From: an uncultured Paracoccaceae bacterium | GTDB lineage: Bacteria > Pseudomonadota > Alphaproteobacteria > Rhodobacterales > Rhodobacteraceae | Assembly (NCBI GenBank): GCA_947498415.1 | Contig: CANMKB010000005.1 | Location: 62,001-126,000, forward strand | DNA: 64,000 nt | Direction: 5' to 3' | Shown here: piece by piece, positions 34,241-44,725 of the stretch | How positions within the stretch are numbered: position 1 is the stretch's first letter | Layout of the letters: each line of letters starts with the position of its first letter | Translations under genes and position numbers: made by a program | The notes under the pieces: generated by a model | Told to the model about the DNA's origin: nothing | Database searches by the model: none | What the model saw: the letters and a program-made list of their open reading frames with translations, nothing else

Positions 34241-35142
34241 AAAAGATTATCGCCTCTGTTTCGGGTCTAATAGGCGGAAACTCCCAAGCTGACAAAATGG
34301 TTCCCCCGACGGGATTTACCGTGCGGCTGACTTTGTTTGCCTCGGGTGCCATGGCATTCCTTGCTGTGTTTGCGTTGGCTTTGTCGATGGCGTCGGGGCG
34401 TTTGGCACAGCGGTGGGGCGATGAATTGGCCCACAGTTCAACACTGCGTATTTCGGCACCGGTTGAACAAATCGCTGCCCAAACCGCTGCTGCAATGCAA
34501 GTGTTGTCGACGACACCTGGCATCGAAAATGCCCGCCCGATGAGTTCCGCAGAGCAACGTGCACTGCTGTCGCCATGGTTTGGGCCAGACTTGCCCGTCG
34601 AAAACCTGCCAATCCCACAGCTTATTGAGATTGAGGAAACCTCAGGCGGCTACGATGCGGCCGGCTTGCGACTACGGCTTCAGGCAGAAGTGCCTGGTGC
34701 TGTTCTAGACGATCACACGCGCTGGCGTCGCCCTTTGCAACAAGCGGCAGGGCGTTTGCGCTTGCTTGGTATTCTGTCGATCCTACTGATTGCAGCGGTC
34801 ACTGGCGCGATCATCACCTTGGCGGCCAATGCGGCACTGTCGGCAAACTCTCAAGTGATCCGTGTGCTGCGGCTGGTGGGGGCCCAAGATGATTATATCA
34901 CCATGGCCTTTGTCCGCCGCTTTACGCTTCGTGCCCTGACGGGGGCTGCTGTTGGCACCCTTGTTGGCTTTATTGCCGTTCTGCTGCTTCCATCTGCGCA
35001 GGATAACGCTGGCTTCCTGACGGGGCTTGGGTTCTCTGGATTGTCATTTCTGTGGCTGTTTCCATTGCCTATACTGGCGGCCTTGGTCGCGTTCTTTGCA
35101 ACTGGCGCGGCGGCTCGTCGCACACTTTCGGAGTTTCGTTGA
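34237..35142 (+). CDS. ftsX: Cell-division protein FtsX
   Basis: Integral membrane partner of FtsE, 301 residues. After a short cytoplasmic N-terminus there is TM1 (about 30-52), a periplasmic domain of about 120 residues, and three more helices (about 175-195, 225-250 and 265-290), the standard FtsX topology. The start is GTG 34237, overlapping the ftsE stop. Its stop shares one base with the plsC-like start. Divergence in the periplasmic domain is normal in the family. Confidence 0.9.
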   Translation: MKKIIASVSGLIGGNSQADKMVPPTGFTVRLTLFASGAMAFLAVFALALSMASGRLAQRWGDELAHSSTLRISAPVEQIAAQTAAAMQVLSTTPGIENARPMSSAEQRALLSPWFGPDLPVENLPIPQLIEIEETSGGYDAAGLRLRLQAEVPGAVLDDHTRWRRPLQQAAGRLRLLGILSILLIAAVTGAIITLAANAALSANSQVIRVLRLVGAQDDYITMAFVRRFTLRALTGAAVGTLVGFIAVLLLPSAQDNAGFLTGLGFSGLSFLWLFPLPILAALVAFFATGAAARRTLSEFR

Positions 35143-35885
35143 TGCCTATCCAGTGGCTGCGTTCCCTGATCTTTATTATCCAAATGTATGCCATGATGGC
35201 GCTGATGGGCTTGTTCTTTTTCCTTCCTGCCTTGGCAAGCCGTCGCGCAGCCATTTTTGGAATGAAAGTTTATTGCGGCTGGGTGCGTCTATCTGCTTGG
35301 ATCCTTGTGGGGCTACGCACCGAGGTGCGCGGGACAATTCCTGACGGAGAAGTGATCGTTGCCTCTAAGCATCAATCATTCTTGGACATCATTCTTTTGA
35401 TGGGCAGCCTGCCTGCAGGCAAATTTATCATGAAACGTGAGCTGATCTATGCGCCCATCCTGGGGCAGTATGCATTGCGTATCGGTTGCATCCCTGTGAA
35501 CCGCGGGAAACGGGGCAAAGCGATTAAAAAGATGGCGGATGATGTCAAAAGTGGCCGCCAGATGCCGGGCCAACTGATCATCTATCCGCAAGGCACTCGG
35601 ATCGCTCCGGGTGTGAGCGCACCATATAAGGTTGGGACCTTTGTTCTTTATGATCAACTCGGCCAGACATGCGTGCCTGCGGCGACAAATGTCGGTGTAT
35701 TTTGGCCAAAGCGAGGAATTCTTCGCAAACCGGGCATTGCCGTCATTGAGTTTTTAGAGCCGATCAATGCAGGTTTGTCGCAAACTGACTTTATGAACAC
35801 CTTGGAGCAGACCGTTGAGAAACGGTCGAACGAACTGATGGTCGAAGCAGGGTTTAATCTAGATGCAGTACATTCAAACGCTTGA
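35142..35885 (+). CDS. plsC: 1-acyl-sn-glycerol-3-phosphate acyltransferase (PlsC family)
   Basis: Inner-membrane acyltransferase making phosphatidate from lysophosphatidate. 247 residues with an N-terminal hydrophobic segment, the catalytic H-x4-D in SKHQSFLDIILL, the substrate-binding KFIMKRELIYAPILG and YPQGTRIAPG in place of the more common FPEGTR. ATG 35142 overlaps the ftsX stop by one base; the frame upstream lies inside ftsX. It is the third gene of an ftsE-ftsX-plsC unit. Confidence 0.9.
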   Translation: MPIQWLRSLIFIIQMYAMMALMGLFFFLPALASRRAAIFGMKVYCGWVRLSAWILVGLRTEVRGTIPDGEVIVASKHQSFLDIILLMGSLPAGKFIMKRELIYAPILGQYALRIGCIPVNRGKRGKAIKKMADDVKSGRQMPGQLIIYPQGTRIAPGVSAPYKVGTFVLYDQLGQTCVPAATNVGVFWPKRGILRKPGIAVIEFLEPINAGLSQTDFMNTLEQTVEKRSNELMVEAGFNLDAVHSNA

Positions 35886-36468
35886 TGAGTTAGAAGATAT
35901 TTACGGCGCACCGGCCACAGCCTCGGTTCGCAAAGTGGCGACACAGTTAACTCCATTGTATCGCAAATGGATAATGGCATCTCGGTTCTGCGTCTTATCG
36001 ACTGTTGGTCCAGAGGGCACTGACGGCAGCCCGCGTGGCGATGATGGCCCGGTTGTCCTCGAAATTGATCCTCACACGCTCGCGCTTCCCGATTGGCGTG
36101 GAAACAATCGCATCGACACCCTGCGTAATATCGTGCGGGATGATCGCATATCGCTGATGTTCATGATCCCCAGCAGCAATAATGTTGTGCGCGTGAATGG
36201 GCGTGCCCGTGTCACCTGCGACGACGCGGTGCGTGCGGAATTTGAATTCAAAGGCAAACAGCCAAGAACTGTCATCGTGATTAAGATCGAAGAGATATAT
36301 TCCCAATGTGCACGTGCTGTGATGAGGGCTGGCCTTTGGGACCAACCAGATGCCCCCATTGATCTACCCACTGTTGGTGAAATCTTGGCAGAGCAGACCG
36401 ATGGCGAAGTTGGCGGGCAAGCCTATGACGAGGCTTGGGGCGTGCGTGCTGCAAAAACGATGTGGTAG
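35863..36468 (+). CDS. PPOX-type flavoprotein, pyridoxamine oxidase family
   Basis: FMN-binding split-barrel protein of 201 residues in the pyridoxamine 5'-phosphate oxidase-like superfamily (MSMEG_1061 type). Markers are FCVLSTVGPEGTDGSPRGDD, LPDWRGNNRIDTLRNIVRDD and the C-terminal CARAVMRAGLWDQP. Unlike true PdxH it lacks the PLP-binding C-terminal module, so a flavin-dependent reductase or scavenging role is more likely. Its start lies 23 bases inside the end of the plsC gene. Confidence 0.85.
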   Translation: MQYIQTLDELEDIYGAPATASVRKVATQLTPLYRKWIMASRFCVLSTVGPEGTDGSPRGDDGPVVLEIDPHTLALPDWRGNNRIDTLRNIVRDDRISLMFMIPSSNNVVRVNGRARVTCDDAVRAEFEFKGKQPRTVIVIKIEEIYSQCARAVMRAGLWDQPDAPIDLPTVGEILAEQTDGEVGGQAYDEAWGVRAAKTMW

Positions 36469-36549
36469 TGACGCATTCGTGAAAGCCTTTGACGAGTAAT
36501 TTCGCTCTACCGTTCCTAAGTTAAACATGCGCACCCCGATTGCGCGTCA

Positions 36550-36626
36550 CCTTCACAGGTGAAGGCTTTGCCAGCCAATCGGCGGAACGGCAGATACGCA
36601 GATGCGTTTCCCCCTGTCGTTCCGCC
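36550..36626. other. Tandem hairpins, possible structured RNA
   Basis: Hairpin 1: CCTTCAC/GTGAAGG with a 2-base gap. Hairpin 2: GGCGGAACGGCAG with CTGTCGTTCCGCC (12 of 13 pair), enclosing a further ACGCA/TGCGT stem. Neither has a U-tract, so they do not look like simple terminators. Confidence 0.4.
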
Positions 36627-36750
36627 ATATTCCTGAGACGTGTTCACTCGTCTGTTTGCCTTTGGGCAGATAGGCGGGGTGCGCGATAAGGCAATGTGTG
36701 GGTGCGTCTGGCCTGCTGCCTTGATATTGGGCCGGACGCATTTCACACAC

Positions 36751-36781
36751 AAAAAAAGCGGCCCCACCGGGGCCGCCTTTC
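36751..36781 (-). terminator. Terminator of lpd
   Basis: On the minus strand GCGGCCCC pairs with GGGGCCGC around a 3-base loop, followed by TTTTTTT. It begins 22 bases after the lpd stop and ends the large sucC-lpd unit. Confidence 0.92.
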
Positions 36782-36803
36782 CAAATCGAGATGTATGTTC
36801 TGA

Positions 36804-38195
36804 TTAAGCGTGAATTGGCCCGTCGCCACACGCCAGAGCAGCTTCGCGCACGGCCTCTGAGTAGGTCGGGTGGGCGTGGCATGTCAGCGCAATATCTTGA
36901 GCAGATGCGCCAAATTCCATTCCAACACAGATTTCGTGGATCATGTCACCTGCCGCTGGGCCAATGATGGCAGCCCCCAAAACACGATCTGTTTCAGCGT
37001 CTGCGATCAGTTTCACAAAACCATCAGCTTGGCCAATGGCCTTAGCGCGGGCATTGCCCATGAACGAGAATTTGCCAACCTTAACCTTACGGCCTTCGGC
37101 TTTTAGCGCATCTTCGGTTTGGCCAACAGTTGCGACCTCCGGTGTGGTGTAAACCACGCCCGGAATGACGCTGTAGTTCACATGGCCATGTTTGCCTGCC
37201 AGAACCTCTGCGACGGCCATGCCCTCGTCTTCGGCCTTGTGCGCAAGCATAGGGCCTTCGATGACGTCGCCGATGGCATAGACGCCTGCAACATTGGTTG
37301 CCCAGTGGGCATCCACTGCGATCTGGCCACGCTCGGTCATTTTGACGCCAAGTGCATCCAAACCTAGACCTTCGGAATAAGGCTTACGGCCAGTGGCCAC
37401 CAAGACCACATCTGCGTCGAGTACTTCTTCGGCGTCTGGGGTTTTCTTGAGGGCGTATTTGACTTTGGCTTTTGTCTTGCTTGCATCAACACCTGACACT
37501 GCCGCGCCCATCACAAACTTAAGACCCTGCTTTTCAAGGATACGTTTGAACGTGCGTTGAACGTCTTTGTCCATGCCCGGGGTGATGGCATCCATATATT
37601 CAACCACGGTGACCTCTGAGCCAAGGCGCTGGTAGACAGAGCCGAGTTCCAAACCAATCACACCCGCACCGATGACAACCATCTTTTTCGGGACTTTGCC
37701 GAGTTCGAGTGCACCGGTCGAGGTGACAACCACTTTCTCGTCAATCTCAACACCCGGTAGGGAAGACGGCACGGAACCCGAGGCAATGACGGTGTTTTTG
37801 GTGTCATATGTGGTGTCGCCGACGGTGACTTTGCCCGCAGCTGGAATCGAGGCCCAGCCTTTCAGCCAGTCGATCTTGTTCTTCTTCATCAAGAACTCAA
37901 CACCGGTGGTGTTCTGGCCCACAACTTCGTCTTTGTAAGACTTCATCTGGTTCCAGTCGACGGATGGCGATTTGCCCTTTAGGCCCATGCCTGCAAAGTT
38001 GTGCTCTGCTTCGTGCAGCATGTGTGTCGCATGCAAAAGCGCCTTAGAGGGGATACAGCCTACATTCAAACAGGTTCCACCAAGGGTCTCGCGACCTTCA
38101 ACGATGGCGGTTTTTAGGCCCAGTTGGGCGCAGCGTACGGCGGAAACATAGCCTCCAGGGCCAGCGCCGATGATGATGACGTCATATTGGGACAT
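36804..38195 (-). CDS. lpd: Dihydrolipoyl dehydrogenase (E3)
   Basis: Flavoprotein E3 that reoxidises the dihydrolipoyl groups of OdhB. 463 residues: FAD motif [14 protein letters not shown], redox disulfide C42/C47 in [16 protein letters not shown] motif [20 protein letters not shown], and the His-Glu dyad of [14 protein letters not shown]. It is last of the sucC-GT25-sucD-sucA-sucB-lpd series and separated from sucB by 117 bp that hold a dispersed repeat, so it may be partly uncoupled. Confidence 0.97.
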   Translation of the reverse strand: MSQYDVIIIGAGPGGYVSAVRCAQLGLKTAIVEGRETLGGTCLNVGCIPSKALLHATHMLHEAEHNFAGMGLKGKSPSVDWNQMKSYKDEVVGQNTTGVEFLMKKNKIDWLKGWASIPAAGKVTVGDTTYDTKNTVIASGSVPSSLPGVEIDEKVVVTSTGALELGKVPKKMVVIGAGVIGLELGSVYQRLGSEVTVVEYMDAITPGMDKDVQRTFKRILEKQGLKFVMGAAVSGVDASKTKAKVKYALKKTPDAEEVLDADVVLVATGRKPYSEGLGLDALGVKMTERGQIAVDAHWATNVAGVYAIGDVIEGPMLAHKAEDEGMAVAEVLAGKHGHVNYSVIPGVVYTTPEVATVGQTEDALKAEGRKVKVGKFSFMGNARAKAIGQADGFVKLIADAETDRVLGAAIIGPAAGDMIHEICVGMEFGASAQDIALTCHAHPTYSEAVREAALACGDGPIHA

Positions 38196-38222
38196 TGGTG
38201 TCTCCTAAAAATCGAGGCGTGG

Positions 38223-38284
38223 AGGGGGGGGCTCTGCCCCCAGTGCCGCTGGCACTTCCCCCGGAGTATTTATGGAAAGATGAA
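38223..38284. repeat. Dispersed GC-rich repeat, copy 1
   Basis: GGGGG-CTCT-GCCCCC hairpin, then a 15-base hairpin AGTGCC-GCT-GGCACT, then CCCCCGGAGTATTTATG and GAAAGATGAA. Same building blocks as the copy at 56809. It lies between sucB and lpd. The extra small hairpin is specific to this copy. Confidence 0.75.
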
Positions 38285-38312
38285 TACGGGGCAGGGTGCC
38301 CCATATTGTAAC

Positions 38313-39794
38313 TTACAGATCCATCAACAGGCGACGTGGATCTTCCAGCGCTTCTTTCACGCGGACTAGGAAGGTCACGGCGCCTTTGCCGTCAACGATA
38401 CGGTGATCATAGGACAGTGCCAGATACATCATCGGACGGATTTCGACTTTGCCGTTGATCGCCATTGGGCGGTCCTGAATTTTATGCATGCCGAGGATGC
38501 CGGACTGCGGTGGGTTCAGGATTGGAGAGGACATCAGAGAGCCATAAACACCACCGTTTGAGATGGTGAAGGAGCCGCCCTGCATCTCTGCCATGGACAG
38601 TTTCCCGTCACGCGCACGTTTGCCTTTTTCAGCAATCGCTTTTTCGATGTCAGCAAAGCCCATCGCGTCTGCGTCACGGATGACCGGCACAACCAGACCG
38701 GTTGGTGTACCGGCTGCAATGCCCATGTGGACAAAGTTTTTGTACACGATGTCGGTGCCGTCGATCTCGGCGTTTACTTCGGGCACTTCTTTCAAAGCGT
38801 GGACACAGGCCTTGGTGAAGAAGGACATAAAGCCAAGTTTGACGCCGTGCTTTTTCAGGAATAGATCTTTGTATTCGTTGCGCAGCGCCATCACCTCGGT
38901 CATGTCGACCTCGTTGTAGGTCGTGAGCATCGCGGCTGTGTTTTGGCTGTCCTTCAGACGTTTCGCGATGGTCTGGCGCAGGCGCGTCATTTTCACACGT
39001 TCTTCGCGTGCAGCATCGTCTGCGGCAACTGGGGCACGCGGTGCCGCAGCTGCTGGAGCAGGCGCTGCTGCTGGTGCGATGGCTGCCTTAAGCACATCTT
39101 CCTTCATGATGCGACCGTCGCGGCCAGAGCCTTGGATCTGAGACGCGTCGATGCCTTTTTCCGCCATCAGTTTGTTGGCAGATGGGGCGTTTTCAACATC
39201 TTTGCTGCTCGACGCCGCCGCCGGAGCCGCCACGGCTGCTGCTGGACCGGCTGCAACTGCGCCGCCTGATGACAAAACCGCCAGTTTGGCTGTTGCATCA
39301 ACGGTTGCGCCTTCCGGCGCTACGATTTCAGCCAAAACACCTGCTGCTGGGGCAGGGACCTCGACAGAAACTTTGTCGGTTTCAAGCTCACACAGCATTT
39401 CATCTGCTGCAACGCTGTCACCCACTTGTTTGAACCATGTGGAAACGGTTGCTTCGGTAACGGATTCACCCAAGGTAGGCACCATTACATCAACGGAACC
39501 ACCTGCAGCAGCAGGTGCCGCCGCTGGAGTTGCGGCCGGGGCAGGTGCTGCACCCTCGCCAGCCAGGATTGTTGCGAGCAGTGCATCGACACCTACGGTG
39601 TCGCCTTCGCCAGCAACGATGTCACCCATGGTGCCAGCCGCTGGAGCCGGAACTTCGACGGTGACCTTATCTGTTTCCAGTTCGCAGAGCATCTCGTCGA
39701 CGGCAACCGCATCACCTGGTTTTTTGAACCAGGTTGCAACGGTGGCTTCGGTCACGCTCTCGCCCAGTGTAGGGACACGTACTTCTGTGGTCAT
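38313..39794 (-). CDS. sucB: 2-oxoglutarate dehydrogenase E2 with two lipoyl domains
   Basis: Dihydrolipoyllysine succinyltransferase core of the 2-oxoglutarate dehydrogenase complex. 493 residues: two tandem lipoyl domains (about 1-78 and 101-178; lipoyl lysines K43 and K141, both in ELETDKV), each followed by an Ala/Pro-rich linker, then a peripheral-subunit-binding domain ([14 protein letters not shown]) and the catalytic domain with [17 protein letters not shown]. coli SucB has one lipoyl domain. It follows sucA with 5 bp between and precedes lpd. Confidence 0.97.
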   Translation of the reverse strand: MTTEVRVPTLGESVTEATVATWFKKPGDAVAVDEMLCELETDKVTVEVPAPAAGTMGDIVAGEGDTVGVDALLATILAGEGAAPAPAATPAAAPAAAGGSVDVMVPTLGESVTEATVSTWFKQVGDSVAADEMLCELETDKVSVEVPAPAAGVLAEIVAPEGATVDATAKLAVLSSGGAVAAGPAAAVAAPAAASSSKDVENAPSANKLMAEKGIDASQIQGSGRDGRIMKEDVLKAAIAPAAAPAPAAAAPRAPVAADDAAREERVKMTRLRQTIAKRLKDSQNTAAMLTTYNEVDMTEVMALRNEYKDLFLKKHGVKLGFMSFFTKACVHALKEVPEVNAEIDGTDIVYKNFVHMGIAAGTPTGLVVPVIRDADAMGFADIEKAIAEKGKRARDGKLSMAEMQGGSFTISNGGVYGSLMSSPILNPPQSGILGMHKIQDRPMAINGKVEIRPMMYLALSYDHRIVDGKGAVTFLVRVKEALEDPRRLLMDL

Positions 39795-39799
39795 TTTTA

Positions 39800-42757
39800 T
39801 TACCCTTCAATGGTCAGCGCGGCGTCGACCAGCGCTTCTTGTTGTGCTTTGTGTTGGCTCGCCAAACCTGTTGCTGGCGAAGCAGAGGCCGCACGGCCCA
39901 CATATTTTGGACGTGAATGCTTGGCTTTGATACGGCCCAGAACCCATTCAATGTTCGGTTCAATAAAGGACCAAGCCCCTTGGTTCTTTGGCTCTTCCTG
40001 ACACCAGACAACATCAGCGTTTTTAAAACGCTCTAGTTCTTTGACAAGTGAGATGGCCGGGAACGGATAGAATTGCTCGACCCGCAGCAAATAGACATCA
40101 TTGATGCCACGTGCATCACGTTCTTCCAGCAGGTCATAGTAAACCTTACCCGAGCACATAACGACGCGTTTGACCTTGTCATCTTTCACCAGCTTGGTGT
40201 CGCTGTTGCCATATTCGGCATCATCCCAAAGAACACGGTGGAAGCTTGAACCGTCGGTGAATTCCTCAACCTTGCTCACCGCCAATTTGTGACGCAGCAA
40301 AGATTTCGGTGTCATCAGAATAAGTGGTTTACGGAAACTGCGGTGCAGCTGGCGACGCAGCAGATGGAAGTAGTTTGCTGGCGTTGTACAGTTTGCAACG
40401 ATCCAATTGTCGCCACCACACATCTGAAGGAAACGTTCCAAGCGGGCAGAGGAGTGCTCTGGACCTTGGCCTTCAAAGCCGTGTGGCAGAAGAACGGTCA
40501 AACCAGACATCCGCAGCCATTTGGATTCACCAGAACTGATGAATTGGTCAAACATGATCTGTGCACCGTTGGCAAAGTCACCAAATTGCGCTTCCCAAAG
40601 GGTGAGTGCGTTTGGTTCTGCCAGCGAGTAACCATATTCAAAACCCAGAACTGCATATTCAGACAAAGCAGAGTCGATCACTTCGTACTGTGCTTGACCC
40701 GCGCGAATGTTGTTGAGCGGGTAATAACGCTTTTCTGTGTCTTGGTTCACAATCCCAGAGTGGCGCTGCGAGAAGGTGCCGCGTGTGGCGTCTTGGCCTG
40801 ACAAGCGAACCGGGTAGCCTTCGGTCAACAAAGAGCCAAATGCCAATGCTTCGCCCGTTGCCCAGTCGATGCCTTCTCCAGAGCTGAACATTTTGCCGCG
40901 GTTTTCCAAAAGGCGACCAACTGTTTTATGGATCGGGTAACCCTCTGGAACAGAAGACAACGACTTGCCCACGGCATCAAAGGTTTCACGTTTGATCGCG
41001 GTTTCGCCACGCTGATAGTCATCGTCTTTCCGATCGAGGTGAGACCACTTACCATCCAGCCAGTCAGCTTTGTTGGGCTTGAATTCTTTGCCTGCTTCGA
41101 ATTCTTCGTTCATGCGGGATTGGAACGCAGCCTTCATATCTTCGATCTCACCCTCTGGGATCAGACCGTCTTTGACCAGGCGTTCGGTGTACAAAGACAG
41201 GGTCGTTTTGTGACCTTTGATCTTTTTGTACATCACCGGGTTGGTGAACATTGGCTCGTCGCCTTCGTTGTGACCAAAGCGGCGATAGCAGAAGATGTCC
41301 AGAACAACGTCTTTCTGGAATTTCTGGCGGAATTCAGTTGCAACTTTCGCTGCATGCACCACCGCTTCTGGATCGTCGCCATTCACGTGGAAGATTGGCG
41401 CTTCGACAACCAACGCGTTGTCGGTTGGATAGGGGGAAGAGCGTGAGAAGTGCGGCGCTGTAGTGAAACCAATCTGATTGTTCACAACGATATGCATCGT
41501 TCCGCCGGTCTTGTGGCCACGCAGGCCAGACAATGCGAAACACTCTGCCACAACACCTTGGCCTGCAAATGCTGCATCGCCGTGTAGTAGGATAGGCAGA
41601 ACCTGTGTGCGGTCTACGTCACCCAACTGGTCTTGCTTGGCGCGAACCTTACCCAAAACAACGGGGTTCACCGCCTCTAGGTGAGACGGGTTTGCAGTTA
41701 GGGACAGGTGTACGTTGTTGCCGTCAAACTCGCGGTCAGAAGATGCACCAAGGTGATATTTCACATCGCCAGAGCCATCTACATCTTCGGGTTTGAAAGA
41801 CCCACCTTGGAATTCGTTAAAGATCGCCTTGTAAGGCTTTTGCATCACGTTCGCCAAGATGTTCAGGCGCCCGCGGTGCGGCATGCCGATCACGATGTCC
41901 TTGACACCCAAAGCACCACCACGCTTGATGATTTGCTCCATCGCCGGGATCAGAGATTCACCACCGTCCAGACCAAAGCGTTTGGTGCCCATGTATTTGA
42001 CATGGAGGAATTTCTCAAAGCCTTCGGCTTCGACCATCTTGTTCAGGATGGCTTTACGACCTTCGCGAGTAAAGCGAATCTCTTTGTCGTAGCCTTCGAT
42101 ACGCTCTTTTAGCCAGCTTGCCTCTTCTGGGTTCGAGATGTGCATGTATTGCATGGCAAAGGTGCCGCAATAGGTGCGTTTCACGATGTCCAAAATTTGG
42201 CGCATGGTCGCGATCTGCAAGCCAAGCACGTTGTCGATAAAGATCGGGCGATCCATATCCGCGGCTGTAAAGCCGTAAGAAGATGGATCAAGCTCTGGAT
42301 GCGGAGTTTGATCTCGCATGCCAAGTGGATCGAGGTCTGCCACCAAGTGGCCGCGAATACGATATGCGCGGATCAGCATCAACGCGCGGATCGAATCCAA
42401 CACAGCGCGCTTGATCGCGTCGTCAGATACCTCAACGCCTTTTTCAGCAGCCTTGGCTTTGATCTTGTCGCCTGCACCTTTGGTTTCTGCCGGGGCAGGC
42501 CATTCACCTGTCAGGGCGCTGGTTAAATCATCGGCAGGTTCCATCGGCCAATCGCGGCGTGCCCAAGACGGGCCAGCCGCTTCGGCTTTGACGTCTAGCT
42601 CTGCATCGCCCAGTTGTTTGAAAAAGTCTTGCCAGACTTCATCAACCGCATTCGGGTCAGACGCATAACGTGCATAAAGTTGCTCTAGGTATTCGGCATT
42701 ATGCCCCTGCATGAAGCTGGAAGCATGAAACAGGTCGTTCGGGCTTTGATCCGTCAT
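39800..42757 (-). CDS. sucA: 2-oxoglutarate dehydrogenase E1
   Basis: Thiamine-diphosphate E1 that decarboxylates 2-oxoglutarate and succinylates the lipoyl arm of SucB. 985 residues. The N-terminal peptide ([20 protein letters not shown]) that binds the E2 core is present, as are the [15 protein letters not shown] and GHNEGDEP motifs of the family and the C-terminal [12 protein letters not shown] block. It starts 178 bp after sucD, a gap with a hairpin. Together with sucB and lpd it makes the succinyl-CoA consumed by SucCD. Confidence 0.97.
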   Translation of the reverse strand: MTDQSPNDLFHASSFMQGHNAEYLEQLYARYASDPNAVDEVWQDFFKQLGDAELDVKAEAAGPSWARRDWPMEPADDLTSALTGEWPAPAETKGAGDKIKAKAAEKGVEVSDDAIKRAVLDSIRALMLIRAYRIRGHLVADLDPLGMRDQTPHPELDPSSYGFTAADMDRPIFIDNVLGLQIATMRQILDIVKRTYCGTFAMQYMHISNPEEASWLKERIEGYDKEIRFTREGRKAILNKMVEAEGFEKFLHVKYMGTKRFGLDGGESLIPAMEQIIKRGGALGVKDIVIGMPHRGRLNILANVMQKPYKAIFNEFQGGSFKPEDVDGSGDVKYHLGASSDREFDGNNVHLSLTANPSHLEAVNPVVLGKVRAKQDQLGDVDRTQVLPILLHGDAAFAGQGVVAECFALSGLRGHKTGGTMHIVVNNQIGFTTAPHFSRSSPYPTDNALVVEAPIFHVNGDDPEAVVHAAKVATEFRQKFQKDVVLDIFCYRRFGHNEGDEPMFTNPVMYKKIKGHKTTLSLYTERLVKDGLIPEGEIEDMKAAFQSRMNEEFEAGKEFKPNKADWLDGKWSHLDRKDDDYQRGETAIKRETFDAVGKSLSSVPEGYPIHKTVGRLLENRGKMFSSGEGIDWATGEALAFGSLLTEGYPVRLSGQDATRGTFSQRHSGIVNQDTEKRYYPLNNIRAGQAQYEVIDSALSEYAVLGFEYGYSLAEPNALTLWEAQFGDFANGAQIMFDQFISSGESKWLRMSGLTVLLPHGFEGQGPEHSSARLERFLQMCGGDNWIVANCTTPANYFHLLRRQLHRSFRKPLILMTPKSLLRHKLAVSKVEEFTDGSSFHRVLWDDAEYGNSDTKLVKDDKVKRVVMCSGKVYYDLLEERDARGINDVYLLRVEQFYPFPAISLVKELERFKNADVVWCQEEPKNQGAWSFIEPNIEWVLGRIKAKHSRPKYVGRAASASPATGLASQHKAQQEALVDAALTIEG

Positions 42758-42866
42758 TATTTTTCCTTTCAGACCGACCGGGAAACGGCATGAGAGAAGT
42801 CCGCGTCACTCTCGGAATTCCGTCGTATCGTTTCCACTATGCTTGTCGTTCCCGTTTGTCATTGCA

Positions 42867-42891
42867 GCCCCGGGCGTTCAACACCCGGGGC
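42867..42891. other. GC-rich hairpin between sucD and sucA
   Basis: GCCCCGGG and CCCGGGGC form an 8-bp stem around 9 bases. On the minus strand there is no T-run, so it is more likely to set mRNA stability or ratio of sucCD to sucAB than to end transcription. Confidence 0.5.
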
Positions 42892-42935
42892 CGTGATTTT
42901 CTTACACGCTGGGGAAAGCCCCATATGTGTGCGCC

Positions 42936-43823
42936 TTAGCCAAGCTCGATGGCTTTCTGAACGGCTTCGCCCAGGGTCGCTGGGCTATCTGCCACAACGA
43001 TGCCCGCAGACTTCATTGCTTCGATTTTGTCTTCCGCGCCACCTTTGCCGCCGGCAACAATCGCGCCTGCGTGGCCCATGCGGCGGCCTGGAGGGGCTGT
43101 GCGGCCCGCGATGAAACCAGCTGTTGGTTTCCAACGGCCTTTTTTCTTCTGCTCCGCAAGGAACTCAGCCGCTTCTTCTTCTGCAGAACCGCCGATTTCA
43201 CCGATCATGATCATGGAGTGTGTTTCATCGTCGTCGAGGAACATATCCAGCACGTCGATGTGCTCTGTGCCTTTGATCGGATCGCCGCCGATGCCCACAG
43301 CTGTGGATTGGCCCAGACCGATGTCAGCTGTTTGCTTAACCGCTTCGTAGGTCAGTGTGCCGGAGCGGGACACAACGCCAACAGAACCACGTTTGTGGAT
43401 GTGACCTGGCATAATGCCGATCTTACATGCATCAGGTGTGATGATACCTGGGCAGTTCGGGCCGATCAGACGGCTAGAAGAATTTTCCAGCGCACGTTTC
43501 ACGGCCATCATGTCCAGAACGGGAATGCCTTCAGTGATGCAGATGATCAGTTCCATCTCTGCGTCGATGGCTTCCAGAATGGAATCCGCCGCGAAGGGAG
43601 GAGGAACATAGATCACAGAAGCATTTGCTTCGGTTTTTGCTTTCGCTTCGTGTACAGAGTTGAACACTGGCAGACCAAGGTGTTCGTTGCCACCTTTGCC
43701 CGGTGTTACACCACCAACCATTTTGGTGCCGTAAGCGATTGCTTGTTCAGTGTGAAAAGTACCCTGAGAGCCAGTCAGGCCCTGACAGATAACTTTGGTA
43801 TTTTCGTCTACGAGAATTGCCAT
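42936..43823 (-). CDS. sucD: Succinyl-CoA synthetase alpha subunit
   Basis: Alpha subunit of succinate-CoA ligase, 295 residues, interconverting succinyl-CoA and succinate with nucleotide synthesis. The phosphorylated histidine is H251 in [15 protein letters not shown]; the CoA-binding opening is [20 protein letters not shown]. It must pair with SucC, yet the two genes are separated here by the GT25 gene (17 bp before sucD). The start ATG 43823 is standard. Confidence 0.97.
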   Translation of the reverse strand: MAILVDENTKVICQGLTGSQGTFHTEQAIAYGTKMVGGVTPGKGGNEHLGLPVFNSVHEAKAKTEANASVIYVPPPFAADSILEAIDAEMELIICITEGIPVLDMMAVKRALENSSSRLIGPNCPGIITPDACKIGIMPGHIHKRGSVGVVSRSGTLTYEAVKQTADIGLGQSTAVGIGGDPIKGTEHIDVLDMFLDDDETHSMIMIGEIGGSAEEEAAEFLAEQKKKGRWKPTAGFIAGRTAPPGRRMGHAGAIVAGGKGGAEDKIEAMKSAGIVVADSPATLGEAVQKAIELG

Positions 43824-43840
43824 GTTTTTTAGTCCATTTC

Positions 43841-44725
43841 TCAGTGATTAGGGGCAGTTGCCTGATGTGCCTCTGACGCATGTGCTTGCAGAACGGTGTC
43901 CTGCCACGCCACTTTGGTCAAGTGCGCTTTGCCGGTGGCCAAGAGCCATAGGAACTTTGGCAGAACCTTGAGCTCGTAAAGGCCGCGGCGCAGTTCGCGG
44001 AGGTTTTTGTTTTCAGGCAACGTGTGTCGCAGCCGTGGCGGCTGCGGAGATGTGCTTTTAGGGTCATTACCTTGAACAACCAAGGCAGGCGACACCTGAT
44101 AAGCGGTGAGGTCACGCGCCAATGCAGACGCGTTCACGTTAAACAAAAGATGATCTGCCGGGAAATTCGGGAGGCCGTAGCTTACGATTTTCTCGGCGCC
44201 CTGGCGTGAAACGATATAGCCTGCTGTGCCACAATGGCGCGAATGCAGGCGATGGATGTTTCGGCCAAGATGGGTTGCAGGTTTATCACCAAGCAAAACA
44301 AGCAAGCGGTCATCCCGCCAACGCTCTAGCTTTACGATATCTGCATCACCCGGCCACCACGACATATCTTTAACCCAGTCTCCTAGGTCTTGTGCAAGAT
44401 AGGCGTCATCTTCCATCATCAGGCAGTATTCTTCGTTGCCATCCAGAAATTTTGTCAGCGCTTTGATATGACTAAGCGTGCATGCTTTGTCATGTGGATA
44501 GAAAGCGCCCCATGGACCATAGTCCACAACGCTTTCAAGCTCTGCTTGGTTTTCTGGGGCCCGTGCGTCAAACGCAGGGTAAAACTCAGCCTGCACACCT
44601 GAGTGTGCAAACTGATCCCGCATCAGCACACGCCGGTCCTCTGAACGCTCAAGATTGACGACAGCGGTCGCAACCGATGCCACAGCGTCAGAGGAAGACG
44701 AAGGATATGCCTGAGGGCGTGTCAC
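43841..44725 (-). CDS. Glycosyltransferase family 25 protein inside the suc operon
   Basis: Predicted GT25 transferase of the LPS/oligosaccharide type, 294 residues. The family opening [12 protein letters not shown] (21-32) is followed by [13 protein letters not shown] and the metal-site EDD (105-107) in [10 protein letters not shown], then [15 protein letters not shown]. No signal peptide or membrane segment. It lies between sucC and sucD, starting from a GTG that overlaps the sucC stop (GTGA) and ending 17 bp before sucD, so it is translated with them. Nothing ties its reaction to the TCA cycle; its acceptor is unknown. Confidence 0.88.
   Translation of the reverse strand: MTRPQAYPSSSSDAVASVATAVVNLERSEDRRVLMRDQFAHSGVQAEFYPAFDARAPENQAELESVVDYGPWGAFYPHDKACTLSHIKALTKFLDGNEEYCLMMEDDAYLAQDLGDWVKDMSWWPGDADIVKLERWRDDRLLVLLGDKPATHLGRNIHRLHSRHCGTAGYIVSRQGAEKIVSYGLPNFPADHLLFNVNASALARDLTAYQVSPALVVQGNDPKSTSPQPPRLRHTLPENKNLRELRRGLYELKVLPKFLWLLATGKAHLTKVAWQDTVLQAHASEAHQATAPNH

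Larger units (their letters stand above)
36469..36803. other. 335-bp intergenic region with stacked hairpins
   Basis: No credible gene; short frames on both strands lack ribosome sites. It contains a 7-bp-stem hairpin (CCTTCAC-AG-GTGAAGG, 36550-36565), a long imperfect hairpin with 13-base arms (36581-36626), and the lpd terminator (36751-36781). The two hairpins are not explained by flanking genes. Confidence 0.6.

Noticed and set aside
36516..36882. Minus-strand frames of 83 and 109 codons downstream of lpd
   Set aside because: They run through the lpd terminator or hairpins, lack ribosome sites and look like chance frames.
39151..39930. 259-codon plus-strand frame, Ala/Ser/Pro/Thr-rich
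   Set aside because: Antisense to the sucB linkers and lipoyl domains; low complexity comes from the repeated Ala/Pro codons.
42867..42891. Reading the sucD-sucA hairpin as a terminator
   Set aside because: No T-run on the transcribed strand, and sucA needs the same transcript or an internal promoter; kept only as a hairpin.
42927..43832. 301-codon plus-strand frame over sucD
   Set aside because: Antisense shadow of sucD; no start context and skewed composition.
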